In this document: one piece after another, positions 11,218-22,330 of the stretch
How positions within the stretch are numbered: the first letter of the stretch is position 1
Layout of the letters: every line of letters begins with the position of its first letter
Source: Opeltia flavorubescens
Taxonomy: Eukaryota; Ascomycota; Lecanoromycetes; Teloschistales; Teloschistaceae
Direction: 5' to 3'
Length of the DNA: 64,000 nucleotides
NCBI GenBank assembly: GCA_000442125.1
Contig: KE546979.1
Location: 372,001 to 436,000 of the forward strand
Translations under genes and position numbers: made by a program
Notes under the pieces: generated by a model
What the model saw: only the letters and a program-made list of their open reading frames with translations
The model's database searches: none
Told to the model about the DNA's origin: nothing

Positions 11218-12081
11218 ATGGGCAGATTCCAAAGTTCAAGCTCGCCCGGCCCTGAAACCGAAATCATGGCTTCCTCAAACGAGTACCCTCCCTTCAACAG
11301 CCTCGTGGAACGAAACCCATCACAAAGGCAGCGGAAAGTATATGCCCGATATAAGACTCTTGGCGGACTTGCCAACGTCCCGATACCCGGCACGCTTCAT
11401 TGGGCTGTCGAAGTTATCTCGCAGAACGAACTCGATAACGATGAGTGCGGCTACATCTGGGAATTAGCACAGGACAAGGGCAAGATAAGGATCCAAGTGA
11501 GCGTGTGGACAGGATCGAACAGTACACGAAAGGAGCTTCTTGGATACTCGAGATTGACAGATCGGGAGATCTGTGATCATGGTCAATGAACCTACGTCCG
11601 CCATTGACATGTTCATAGGGAATGCTGATTTTGGTGTCGACTAGCGAGTAACATCCTTTACAACATGAACACAAACGACTTCAACATCATCGACAAAGCC
11701 ACTCGAGTATATCTGAAGCCCATGAATCTAGCTCATAGCGTATGTCCTTCATCTTTCTCCTAGAACATTCGAAAAAGCCGAGAAGCTAAGGCAACATCTC
11801 CCCAGCTCCATCAAAAAAGTCCTGAAGACGCTAGAGCATACGACATGCTCGTCCGAAACTGTCAAGACTTTGCCAAGCGCCTCAAAGTATGCATCTGCGT
11901 CAAAGACACCAAGCCGGATAAGCGAAAGCGGAGGGTCTTCAAGAAGACTGGAAAAGTCTTGAAGGCAGTTTTCGTGGGCTCTGGCAGAGGTTTCCGAATA
12001 CTGGGAACCGGGTTTTGGAAGCTGGCTCTTTTGTCCAGCATTTCCAATCCACAATTTATACAGCCGGGTCCTGGCAGGTAA
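11218..12081 (+). CDS. Hypothetical protein with an H ... NCQDF pattern (possible papain/LRAT-like fold)
   Basis: Modelled as exons 11218-11581, 11645-11739 and 11806-12081, giving 244 aa. Intron 1 has a GTCAAT donor and GACTAG acceptor. Intron 2 has a GTATGT donor and CCCCAG acceptor with a CTAAG branch site; a nearer TAG would give only 24 nt, too short. The order of motifs is a histidine in LHWAVEVI (near residue 60), then RVYLKPMNLAHS, then a cysteine in LVRNCQDFAKRL (near residue 180), followed by a basic Lys/Arg tail. Histidine-before-Cys with an NC[QE]xF box recalls the LRAT/NlpC-P60 permuted papain-like fold; this is inference from the pattern only. An alternative start is the ATG at 11266 (MASSNEYPP). 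Confidence 0.6.
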
Positions 12082-12335
12082 TGCATCGTCCTTCTTTTCA
12101 TTGGCCTCTCGAGGCGTCGTTGTATTTGACTTTCGTCTACGGGTGGCAGACAGCGAGCATTTCCAGCCGAGAATGCAAGATAACCACATGGCGGGATCGA
12201 AGTTGTAATCATCTTGATTATTTTCCGCAATAATTTTTGTTCTCTTTCTGTTCTGGCACCTCGTTCTTGATTTAGTTGGTTGGTGTTTATTCAATGTACG
12301 TAATGTATTAAGCTGCAAAGGTCTTGGGAACACTG

Positions 12336-13153
12336 TCACTGTGAAGGTTGAATCTGATAGATGAAGTGTGTGCCGAAATAAAATGCCGTGATGACGAAGA
12401 CGTTCACAACGCTGAAAAGCGTGGCTATCTATATCCCCTCTTAGCGGTTCGAAATGTTCGATGAAGGAATGGTTAGATCACACCTTTGTATCATCTCCCC
12501 ACGATCCATTCCTTGCTAAGGGACTAAATATGACGGCGTAGATCCCTGACAAGAAGGTGACGACTGAGTACGCAAAGAACATGAGCGGGCATTGGAGGGC
12601 GAAGACAAGTCCTGTTTTGTGATCCTTCAGAAGTCTTTTGATCTGTTCAGACTCGACGCTTCCGGCCTTTAATGACTTTTCGGCTGGTAAGGCCCATTGC
12701 TGTTGTGCCCCGCTAACAACCGAAACGAGCGCGAATATGATACTGGAGTAGAAAAGGGCTCGAGCAGACCAGTGCAGATCGGAGATACCGTCCCATGAAA
12801 GGCAAGAAATTACAGAGGCAAATAGCACGGCTCCCTGCATATACATACCCTACTGATTAGCTATATCGTAGGAAGCGTACCGTAGAGACGTTGAGCGTAT
12901 CAAAGCAATGACAGCCTACCGCTACTTGTACGTATCTGCTTTCGTTGTGTTTCTTGCGTAAGAGACGTTTCAAGAGAGCGTCTTGTTTGGCATCATTGTG
13001 TTCGTCCAATATCTTGTTGACAAGATCTAAGGTATTCTTCCTCAGAGCCACATAGTACGGAAAGGTGAGAATGTATAGTGGTGGACTGTCCCGCAATGCT
13101 CTGAAAGGCTTAACAAGATATTTGGACCATATCGTCGTGATCAGGTAAGCCAT
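12336..13153 (-). CDS. Small multi-span membrane protein, fungal, unknown function
   Basis: Three exons, 13153-12920, 12834-12484 and 12428-12336, all joined in phase 0, give 225 aa. Introns are 85 and 55 nt with GTAGGC/ATGCAG and GTGTGA/ATATAG ends. About four hydrophobic segments can be seen: GAVLFASVISCLSW, ALFYSSIIFALVSVVSG, LVFALQCPLMFFAYSVV and, in exon 3, TLFSVVNVFVITAFYFG. Exon 1 is soluble and basic with a KR-rich end (LLKRLLRKKH). No catalytic or transport motif is evident. The gene converges with the NCQDF gene; their stop codons are about 250 bp apart. Confidence 0.75.
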
Positions 13154-16100
13154 AGCGACCGTGCACTTGGACTACAGTACACCATCCGAACTTTACATTG
13201 CTCATAACAGCTTGGAGGTAAAACAGCTGGCTGGTTCACCAGTATGTTTGTACGCTCGGAGACAGTTTTTCTTCTAATTCTAGATTTCTCTGGCATTTCC
13301 GCATGGGAAAGTGTCCTGCCTCCCAGTAACCTAGAAATCTGGCTTGGCCTGCAGCTGCTTGCGTGGCCTGGGCAGAGAGCGCGATACGCTCGACTGCAGG
13401 TGTGGGTGGGGGTCTGGTTACACAAATTACGCAGTCCGATAGATTTGCCCATCTCGGCGCGATCATTGGCTATGTGAAAGTCGGATCGTCACCAATTCGA
13501 TGGACCTCACCAAGTTTTGATGGAGGGGAGATAGATCTCCACCCACACCGACAAAAGTCTTCAATGCCGTGTAACGCTCTGCATCGCACGTTCCAGACAA
13601 ACCTCAATCAACACGGATCTGGTTTGGCCAGAACTTGAATTCCAATTCCCCAGCTGGACTCCCAGGAGCCCTACACTTTCCTTCAGGTCGGGCTGCGGTG
13701 TGAAGTAGGCTGTGGATGAGAATTGCGGTATTCATTACCGAGCCTTAGTCAGCGTATCTTGCTGCTGATCGAAGCATTTCATTCGATTTCTTAAGGTCTT
13801 GTCAACGACGGTGACACCCCAGTCTTGATAACACGATATTAGTTACTTAAGGGTGCTGCCCGGCCTGGCCCAGCCTGCCGCCATTTAGACTCCTTTGACT
13901 TCACTGGGTTTTGTGGTGAGATCAAACAGGCCTTTCAGATAGATGGACCTGTTGTATTTCATTGGTTAAAAGACCAAAATCAGAAGTAGCACCCTGTAGG
14001 CGACTATTGCGTTCCTACGCTTTATGCAGCAGCTGAAGTTTGATGGCTTATCGACTGTTCCCTGGCTACATCCTTACCAATGCATCCAGAACCTATGGTT
14101 GAGGGCCCATTGATGTGGCCCCCTCCTCTATGTTGTACCCCATGTTTGTGACGACTGGTACCGGACATATGCGATTCCTGGCGCCGCGGATGCGTCAAGT
14201 GCGACAAAGGCAACATGTTCGTAGAAACCAGCAAATCGGACTTTGATTCGAAGTAATACTGGAAGGTTTCTTCCTAATCTTTGGCATCGCAGCTATCATC
14301 CCAAGTCTGCGTACAGAAGCGTCGACACTCTTGCGCGCCAGCGTGGTAGGAGTCATTGAGTTGTGAGTCATAGATGGACCATACTCATGTGCTAGTCGCC
14401 ACATCCGGCTCGGCAGATTATGAGTAGATATGGTCAAGTGCAAGGGGAAGCATGCCGCGTCACGCTCGCGGTCGGGCCATCGATGAGGCGTTGTTATCCA
14501 CGAACGCCACACAGCCAAGCAGCAAGTGCCGATGGAGTGTATGATTGTTGAAAGATCTAAAAATGTAGAAGGCCTGCAGCCGCCGGTCTATGTCGATTTT
14601 CTGTCAAGCCCCGGAAAGTACGCTAAAGCTTATCCATTCTCCTTCTTCAACAAGATCCCTAACTGTCCCATCGACGATTGCGGCTACAGAGAAAGTGGTA
14701 TGTCAGCTGCGAGTAGTGAACGTGCCTGTATCTGCCGAGCACGATGCCGGGCTGCTCCCGTGAATCCCACTGCAGTCGTTCTCAGACTATCTGTAAACTT
14801 GTACATATGAATGTGCGACGCGTCTCATCCTACAACCATAGGTTGCCATTTAGACCAAGCTATGGCGCAACGTCTCCTCCAGAAGTACCTAGAAATTGGG
14901 CTACCCTACGAAGGAATGGTGTCTCTCTGTCTTTCTTCTCATTCAATCGTAAGGTCCGCAGGCGATCTCAATGGCCATCTTCGGTGATGTACGCTACTTC
15001 ACCTTATCAGCGTCACCGCCATTTAGATATTGTGAGTGAACAGGGCATTCTTAAGAGATTTGCTACTGCACTAATGCTACAGGACGTAAGGATGATGATA
15101 ATGATTACCGTTGTCAAATTTTTGTCTTGAGAGGTGCTGATCCTTGGAAGTAATTGTTCTGCGAAGTATATGTTCTCGATCTTGAGGACCATTATTTATA
15201 GATGTCCTTGTGGTTAGTATTCGGCTTGAATTGTGTATTCGATCACAATGTAAGTCATGCTCGCAAATAGGTATTTCATGCGAGAAAAATTAGTGCAACC
15301 ACCAGCAAAGATGGCTTAACTTACCATCCTTCATACATCACCAGGAGAAACTTGAAATCAAAAAGACAAAACTTCATCTTGACCTGAGCCTCGTCATAAG
15401 GTCAGAGGCCGTTGATGGAGAAACGCCCCGTACCCACGAAATTCTCCGAAATGTTTGCTGGGACTCCGGGGATCTGAACTCTGGGATTGTCGACGGTCAA
15501 CCAGGGTTGCCTTTTTCGGTTGTTGATGGTTCTCTATGGCGTGGTGCTATTCCTAGACAGTACTTGTATTGCGTTGAAACCCGTTCCCATCCGCGAGGAA
15601 CTTTTCCCGCCAAGCTAGCAAGGGGTGCTGATAATAGCATCATGAGAAGTAGGAATCTACACTGTGACTTTTCATTCTTATGTGGGATTGTTTTGATTTG
15701 GGGGCATTATGCATGTATCATATTGCAATTACCTGCATCACCTTCAGTGAAACGAATGTTGATTTCGTGCCCGTTTCTAGATCTTTGACCTAATGGTCCG
15801 TTCCTCCTAACGCTTGTTCCTTCATCTGTCAACAACCACATATACGCATAAAGGCAGAGGCATTTTTGACTTTCTTCGAGACCTTCACATGGCCAACACC
15901 AACATCTCGTTCGAATCTCGAATGATTTTCATGCATAAGTTCGAGGAGAAAATGAACAGTACCTTTTCACGACTCATTTACTCTCGCATCTTCATGTGAT
16001 CCGGATGTGCTGACGCTGACACACAGGGTCTGAAGATATCTAGTCGTCTCCCAGACCTGCTAGACATGGTACCACGATAATTTGAATCTTAACGTCGGGT

Positions 16101-16350
16101 TGCATGAATGTAGTAACACGAAGATTTGGTCAAAACAACGGGACGATGTGGATCCGAGAAGCAGGGCTCTGCCATGAATCTATCATCCCATCTCGAGCCG
16201 GACGGAAGAAAAGGAGGTCATTCACTAGACTAATAAAACGAAGCTTCTAGCCGCGCTAAGCGCCCGTCATCATCTCCAGAAGCTCAAGAGTTCCGGTGCT
16301 CATATCGATATCAATAACAGCTGCAGGCAGCTTCCCCACACCCCTCAACA
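13154..16350. other. gene-poor 3.2-kb interval
   Basis: No complete gene is supported. The most gene-like piece is a plus-strand frame from ATG 14532 to a GTATGT donor near 14696. It encodes about 55 residues ending in IPNCPIDDCGYRES, a C2H2-like half-finger; frames downstream are broken, so it may be a relic or a poorly read gene. Elsewhere short frames lie on both strands without domains. A CxxC-like stretch near 14166 (CDSWRRGCVKCDKG) has too few cysteines for Zn2Cys6. The last 200 bp carry the IMP2 promoter. Confidence 0.4.
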
Positions 16351-17356
16351 ATGCGCGCTCTCCTCCGCCTCCGCCCTTCTCTCCCCACCGCTTCTTCCCA
16401 CCTACCCCGCTATTCCCTCCCTCTCCTCCGCTGCCACTTCCAACCCTCCTTCCCCCTCTACCGACCTCACACACTCCCCTCCCGCTCCATCCACAACCTC
16501 TCCACCCTCCGCTCAAGAATCCACACCCTCCCCCTCCTCATCCGCACCCCAATTCTTACCCTCTTCACCCTAATAGCCTGGTCCCCATGTATCTGGTTCT
16601 TCCAAGCGTACATTTTCACCCTAATGCGCGTTTCCGGACCCTCGATGTACCCATTCCTAAACACGGATTTCAATACAAGTACGCGGAAGGATGTGGTTGC
16701 TGTTTGGCTGTGGAGGGGTGGTGAGGGGGCGGTGGTGAGGAGGGGGGATGTGGTTGTTTTTCGGTAGGTTAGGTTGGCTGGGCTTTCTCTTTGATTTAGG
16801 TATGGGGTATTGTGGGAGCTGAAAGAGGAGAGGGGAAGGATGGTTGGAGCAAAGGATTTCATTCGGACTGCACTGTTTTCACTCAGGGGGAATCAATCAA
16901 GAATGAAGCTGATGCGCCCGATATATGACTCCTTAGATCTCCCCTCCACCCCGAAACCCTAGCCGTGAAACGTGTCATCGCACTAGAAGGCGACACCGTC
17001 ATTACTCGCTCTCCCTACCCCATTGCCGAGCAGGAGGTTTCAATAGGACATGTGTGGGTTGAAGGGGAACATCCGGAGCATACGCGATGGAGCTATGATA
17101 GTAATTCCTATGGCGCGGTATGTGTACTATTCTTTTGCCCAATCGCCCGTATACTCTTCAGTAGGGGGTGTTTTCATTGCTTGCACAAGGCTCATGGTTA
17201 TATGTCTAGGTATCGAAAAGCTTGATCATGGGCAAGGTCATTGGTGTAGTGTGGCCATGGTATCGAAGGGGTTGGATCAGCTCGAAGGATTGGAAGGGCA
17301 GTAGTAGTAGGGTTAAGGAGAGGAAGCCGCTGGAAGCAATGCATGATGTTGTATAG
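16351..17356 (+). CDS. IMP2: Mitochondrial inner-membrane protease subunit, Imp2 type
   Basis: Signal-peptidase-like serine protease (S26) that trims intermembrane-space sorting signals. Exons 16351-16763, 16937-17117 and 17210-17356 give 246 aa; the 173-nt intron 1 is long for this window. An Arg/Pro/Ser-rich mitochondrial presequence (about 1-60) precedes a membrane helix near 65-90. The catalytic serine lies in RVSGPSMYP (Ser98) and the lysine in LAVKRV (Lys149). The remaining family boxes are GDVVVFRSP, IGHVWVEGEHP, YDSNSYGAVSKSLIMG and GVVWPW. SGPSM and the DSNSYG box point to the Imp2 rather than the Imp1 side, but paralogue choice is by eye. Codon use in the presequence is strongly C-rich. 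Confidence 0.9.
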
Positions 17357-17487
17357 CACACCCGTCCATCCCTTCCACCAGAGTCCAGCGCATGCCCATA
17401 ATTGATGACATCCCAGTAGTCCAGCCCAAAGCCCCGGATTTCTCAAACACCATGCTAGAACCGTAATCCCCAAGCAGAAAACTCGGA

Positions 17488-20400
17488 TTACTTCTGATCC
17501 ACAACCCTTACCTCCTCTCCCTGCTGCAATCTCTCAATCTCCATCCCCACGCTCATTACCCAATGATCCCTCTCCGCCCGACTTCTTGCCTTGAACACCA
17601 TACTCCTCCCCGGCACACCTAACGTCGACACGTACCTTAACCGCTGTCTTGTTTTTCCTTCCTCGGTCTGATCGTTCGCCTTAAAGAAGCTCTTCCTCGT
17701 CGCTTGCCAAATCACAAAGCAAGTCATCGTATCCTCGTCCGTCGATGTCCATCCATCATCAAGGTATACACGAGGCAGGGCATTATGGCCAGGGTGGTTG
17801 CTGTCGAAAGTGCGGTTTTGATAAAGCAGATCGCCTTCGGTGACAAGGCCGCTGTAGATGTAGCAGTTGCTAAGATCGATAGACGTCTGACGCTCGTGTT
17901 GGATGTGGGCAATCTCCTTGCCGGTCCGTTCGCGCATGGTGCTGTGGAAAATGAGTAGTTGACCGTGGCACAAGATGACGCCACATTTAAGGAAAGTGGT
18001 ATGTTTTCTGGGTTTTCGATAGAGTGTGCCCGACATCTGAAGGAGGATTAGCTATTGCAAAACCAGGCAAACGAGATGGTTATGACGAACGGTTATCGCT
18101 CTGCAGCATGAAATCCCGCAGATGTTGAATAGTTGCGGCGAAGCTACTGCGCGGCTGACTTCCCACTTCTCTCCAAACTGGCCCAGGTGAGCCTCCATCT
18201 CCTCATCGATGTCGAGTTTCTCGAGGTTTTCTCGTCGTATCGATTTGAGCGTCGTCATATCCTCAGCGGTTCGACATTTCCAGTAGTCGACCAGGTTGTG
18301 TAATCGGGTCATCCATTCCTTCTTAGTCTCCTTGTTGTAGGCTTGCAGACGGACGACAAGTCCATTATCTAAGACCAGCTCGAATGCTCGCTTGTCGTCA
18401 AACTCATCAGTCTTACCATCGTCCCGCCTTGAATCGCTAACAGCTTCATGAAAGTTGACATCGGGGCCTTGGTCAACGTTCGCATCCGCAGGTGTACTTC
18501 CTCGATGAACCTCTCGCACTCTGACAATCTGGCACATGTCGATGTGGCCTTCAGCATTGAGCAGTGTATTTGTTCGCCGTTCCGCTTCAGTATACGCATC
18601 GTTGTCTGCCATCTCGATACTGGATGTCGTCCCGGTCTCAAGCCATTGAACCTTGCCGTCTTTGATCGGATATGGGTTGACAGCATAGATCAAGGGCGTC
18701 TTCTCTGTAATCTCGGTTGTTGACGGGATCGTCGACGTCCTTCCCAACGATTCTTTTGGCGGTGGAGGAGGTAATGCCTTAGCGGGCCTGCAGTAACCAA
18801 GGTATCGATTGTGTGTGAAGAAGTAAAGGCGCTTGAAGAACATCTTTCCCAGTCTTTGCACACGGCCCCTTTGAGAGGTCAGTCTGATCAGGAAGCCTTC
18901 CACGGGAGCCGGCTCTTCCATGCGTGGCTGGTCCAATGGCTTGACAGTAGTTGGATAGTGCTTCTTTGGTCGCAGCTCAAGTTCATGAGACTTCTGCATG
19001 GCTAAAGTGCCATACATCTTCTGCTCGTTGGCGCCGTGTACCCATTCCAAGCGATCGTACCTCTTCCATGCAAGACCTATCTTCTCATGTTCCAACCAGG
19101 AATCAAGTACATCAGCCCACTCTTCTGTGTCTTGAAGCATTGCCACACAACAATCAATGATAACACCGGCAATCGATTCCTCGACTTTCATACTTCTCAG
19201 CAATGCCGTTTCGTCGCTAGATGATGACAATGCTTCTGCTCTTGCAGCTTCCACGTGACTGAAGGGGTTAATGATTTTCAGGCTTATGCTTAGGTCTGGT
19301 ACGTTCACTTGAAGATCCTGCGGTCGTTTCCAGCCAAGAGCGTTACGAATGAAGGTATACCACTCAACAGAGCTTGATGCAGACCGAGGTCGGAGAAGGA
19401 AGATCGTCGTACCACCACCTTTCCGAGGTATCCACATGACCAAGGTCTTGTCAAGTGACGAGTAGAGGTTAACATTGGTGGTTTTCTTTAACAGGGGTAT
19501 CTCGTGCGTGCAACGCTTCGAAGCTTGAGTCTCTTCCACTGCAGGGATAACGCGGGTCTTGTACAGTTGTATAGCGAAGTCCGATTCCTCGTCTTTGCGA
19601 CTTTCACGGCAGACCACAACATACTCTCTCCACTTCTCTAGTGTGCGTGACTCGGTCTTAATGCTGTCGTTCTCATTGTACTCCTTCGGTAGTTGCTGAA
19701 CAGCCGTGTCTATCCGTACCAACATCCTCTCGGTCTTGACTATCTCGCCAGGGTGCGCCTCTCCTCGGCGCAAATACCTCCATGATCTGCGGCGACTTAC
19801 CTCCGGGGCAGTGGCTTTGGTATCGCTACCTCGATTTATGATCCCTGTGGGTACGTTGAACCTTACCATACCAGTCGAGATGTGAGTGACTGGAGGAGCA
19901 ACCGACTGGGTATGTGTATCACTGCGCCCGGCGGCATTGGCGCGACCTGTATTGGATGGTTGGTTGATTGACTTGTCCGTTTCTGTGCGATGCAAGAGAG
20001 ATGTTCTTGAATTGGCCCCATCACCAGTGACGGGAGAATCACCATTGGTAGAGCCCCGACGAAGACTGTTTCCTGGAGGAGTATTGGGCTGATCATGTTG
20101 GCCGCCAGACTCCACAGGAGAATGAGGCATTGGTGGCTCAAGGGCTGTCACAAAGGACGATGGTCTATCTCTACGGCGACCCTTCTTTTCAGGTGATCTT
20201 GGCTCTGACAGAGCCGTAACGAAGGACGATGTGCTCTTCTGTGATCCGAACTGCGTCTGAAGCCACTTGCTCCCTGGCTTTTTCTTCGGGGATGGCGTTG
20301 ATGCTGTATGAATTCTATCATAGGACGATCCTCCTCTTCCTTCAGGGATATCGCGCTCCATCGATACATCGTTCTGTCCAGCTTCCTGATCCGCCTGGTC

Positions 20401-20682
20401 TGTCTCTCTGTCGTCATGCTCGATATCATCTGGTTGAGGGAAGCTCTGCGTGATCTTTGTATTGGATGAAGATCCATCAAGGCCAGTCACACGCTTCCGC
20501 TGTGATACGCCTGGGCTCGCGGAGAAAGTGGCCGCTCGTGAGGAGTAGTTGGAGAGGTTTATGTATTCCCCATACCATGACTTCCTATGGCTTTTGAGCC
20601 AACCTTCTGGTATCGGTCCAATAAAGCAGCGACGTGTTGTGATGTGTATGTGTTCAGGGGTAGCATGTTGCTGAACGAACAT
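17488..20682 (-). CDS. Spo71-like double-PH-domain protein
   Basis: Large protein of about 1,045 aa in two exons, 20682-18091 and 18036-17488, with a 54-nt intron (GTTCGT donor, CTTCAG acceptor). The N-terminus carries the Spo7_2_N-like block CFIGPIPEGWLKSHRKSWYG. A long disordered, Ser/Pro/Arg-rich linker follows (about 60-330). Then come a helical/PH module and a second PH-type region, including PVEGFLIRLTSQRGRVQRLG and KMFFKRLYFFTHNRYLGYCR, and a C-terminal PH continuing in exon 2 (GTLYRKPRKHTTF). In yeast Spo71 acts at the prospore membrane with Vps13; a role in membrane growth or lipid transport is inferred. ATG 20682 lies close to a possible acceptor (CGTTCAG), so an extra 5' exon is possible. 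Confidence 0.82.
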
Positions 20683-21039
20683 TAGCAAGACCCATCTAGC
20701 AGACTTTTAGAGTGCAGACCAAGCGATGGGCAGTATAACAATCTGGTCTTAGTCCTTCGATTTTAGAAGCCAAGGAAGTTGAGTCTTCAGAAGGGGGCAT
20801 CGAATGATTCTACGCATGGATATTTGCCTAGGCAACACATACGAGTATCGAGATAAGAATAGATATGATGCTCATGGAATTATGAACATGCAGGTCATCG
20901 ATCTCGAATCAGACGACCAATGAGAGAGCTTCGTCATCGTCATTGCCGCCCCGCATTTTGACCCCTGCAACAGCTATTTTGAGTTCGAGGTACAACGTCT
21001 TCCACGAAACCCATCCATTGAGCTTGCTCATCACCCACC
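20683..21039. promoter_or_regulatory. divergent promoter region, SPO71-like / GLTP
   Basis: The two genes are transcribed away from each other across about 357 bp, so this interval should hold both promoters. No specific element can be named with confidence. Confidence 0.5.
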
Positions 21040-21810
21040 ATGGCAGGCCAAACCTCATTTCCACCGGGGAAAACCTGGTTTGACACCCTCAAGAAGTCAT
21101 TCGTTGATGTTCCACTCGACACCGCCAACAACAACGCCATACCTACCTCCGACTTCCTCGAAGCAGCAGAATCACTAACCACACTCTTCGGTATGTACCA
21201 CCAGGCTCCAGCCCCATTATCAACACTCCCAGGATTGACTCGTTCCCAGATGTACTAGGCTCAATGGCCTTCACCCCCGTCAAAAACGACATGCTCGGCA
21301 ACATCAAGGTAGCCCTCTTCCTCGTCCCCATTCAATCTCCCCACCACTACGAAACCGTCCAACCCTAAGACTAACCCATTCACTCCATCGCAGAAAGTCC
21401 GCGACCGTCTCCTCTCCTCCCCCGCCGACTCCTCCACAATCCAATCCCTCGTCCGCGCCGAACTCGCCCAAAAAAAGCACACCGCAACCGAAGGTCTCCT
21501 CTGGCTGGTCAGAGGCCTAGATTTCACCTCCCAAGCCCTCCGCCACAGCCGGCAAACGCCCACGGCTGAACTCTCCACTTCTTTTCGCACAGCCTACACC
21601 AATACCTTGAAACCGCACCACTCGTTTCTTGTGAAACCCGTTTTCAGCGCCGCGATGTCAGCGACGCCGTACAAAAAGGATTTCTACGCCAAGATGGCTG
21701 GTGGAGGGGATGAGGAGAGGGCGAAGGCGGAGTTGGGGAGGTATTTGGAGGCGTTGGAGGGGCAGGTGGGTGTGCTGAAGGGGTTTATGGATAAGGAGGG
21801 GAAGTGGTAA
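21040..21810 (+). CDS. Glycolipid transfer protein (GLTP/HET-C2 family)
   Basis: Moves glycosphingolipids between membranes; the Podospora member HET-C2 controls heterokaryon incompatibility. Exons 21040-21190, 21250-21308 and 21394-21810 give 208 aa, the normal family length. The sugar headgroup site is visible: VKNDMLGNIKKV supplies the conserved Asp, Asn and Lys, LLWLVRGLDF the stacking Trp, and HHSFLVKPVF the His. The C-terminal AMSATPYKKDFYAKM block is also typical. All phases match. An allelic recognition role like HET-C2 is possible but nothing in the sequence shows it. Confidence 0.93.
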
Positions 21811-22330
21811 GGGGCTTGTGGTAGAGAGGGAATTGGAAGGGTGGAGACTAGATGGGAGGGGGGCGTTATGGGGTAAGAGATGATTGTGATTATGTGAAGT
21901 AGAGGATCGGCGAAGGGATGATGTGCTTGACGTGGCTATACATGGTTACATGTTGTTGCAGTTATACGAGCTTTGTAAGACATCATAAAAACAGCTCGAC
22001 GACAGGTGACTAAAAGAATTTGGTTGCATTTGAGCTTATTGCCGTTCTGACACTGCATCTTTGACATCTTTCCCCGTGAACTCCGCCTTCAAACCAATGA
22101 TGCAGTTCTGCCAGACGCAGCAAAAACCCTCTGAGATATCCACCTTGAGATCGAACCAGAACGCCATCTAATGAAGAACAAGAAAATTAAAAAAGAGCCA
22201 TGAACATGAGCATGAGCATGAACGTCCCCTTCAACGCACAGATCCCGTACAAACAAGTTGAAAGAATCATGTACGTATCCGCCATCACGCACACCGTCGC
22301 GTCTCAAGAGTTCAAATAAACATGACATCC
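21811..22330. other. intergenic between convergent GLTP and MBP1-type gene
   Basis: Contains the two 3' flanks. A short imperfect hexamer run (catgag/catgaa) lies near 22199-22224. No gene or RNA is seen. Confidence 0.5.

Noticed and set aside
14160-14210. Zn2Cys6-like stretch CDSWRRGCVKCDKG
   Set aside because: Only three cysteines with the wrong spacing, and the frame stops soon after.
16256-16516. Gly/Arg-rich minus-strand frame
   Set aside because: Antisense shadow of the C-rich IMP2 presequence.
17704-17958. Plus-strand frame antisense to the Spo71-like exon 2
   Set aside because: Shadow of a strongly conserved PH-domain exon.
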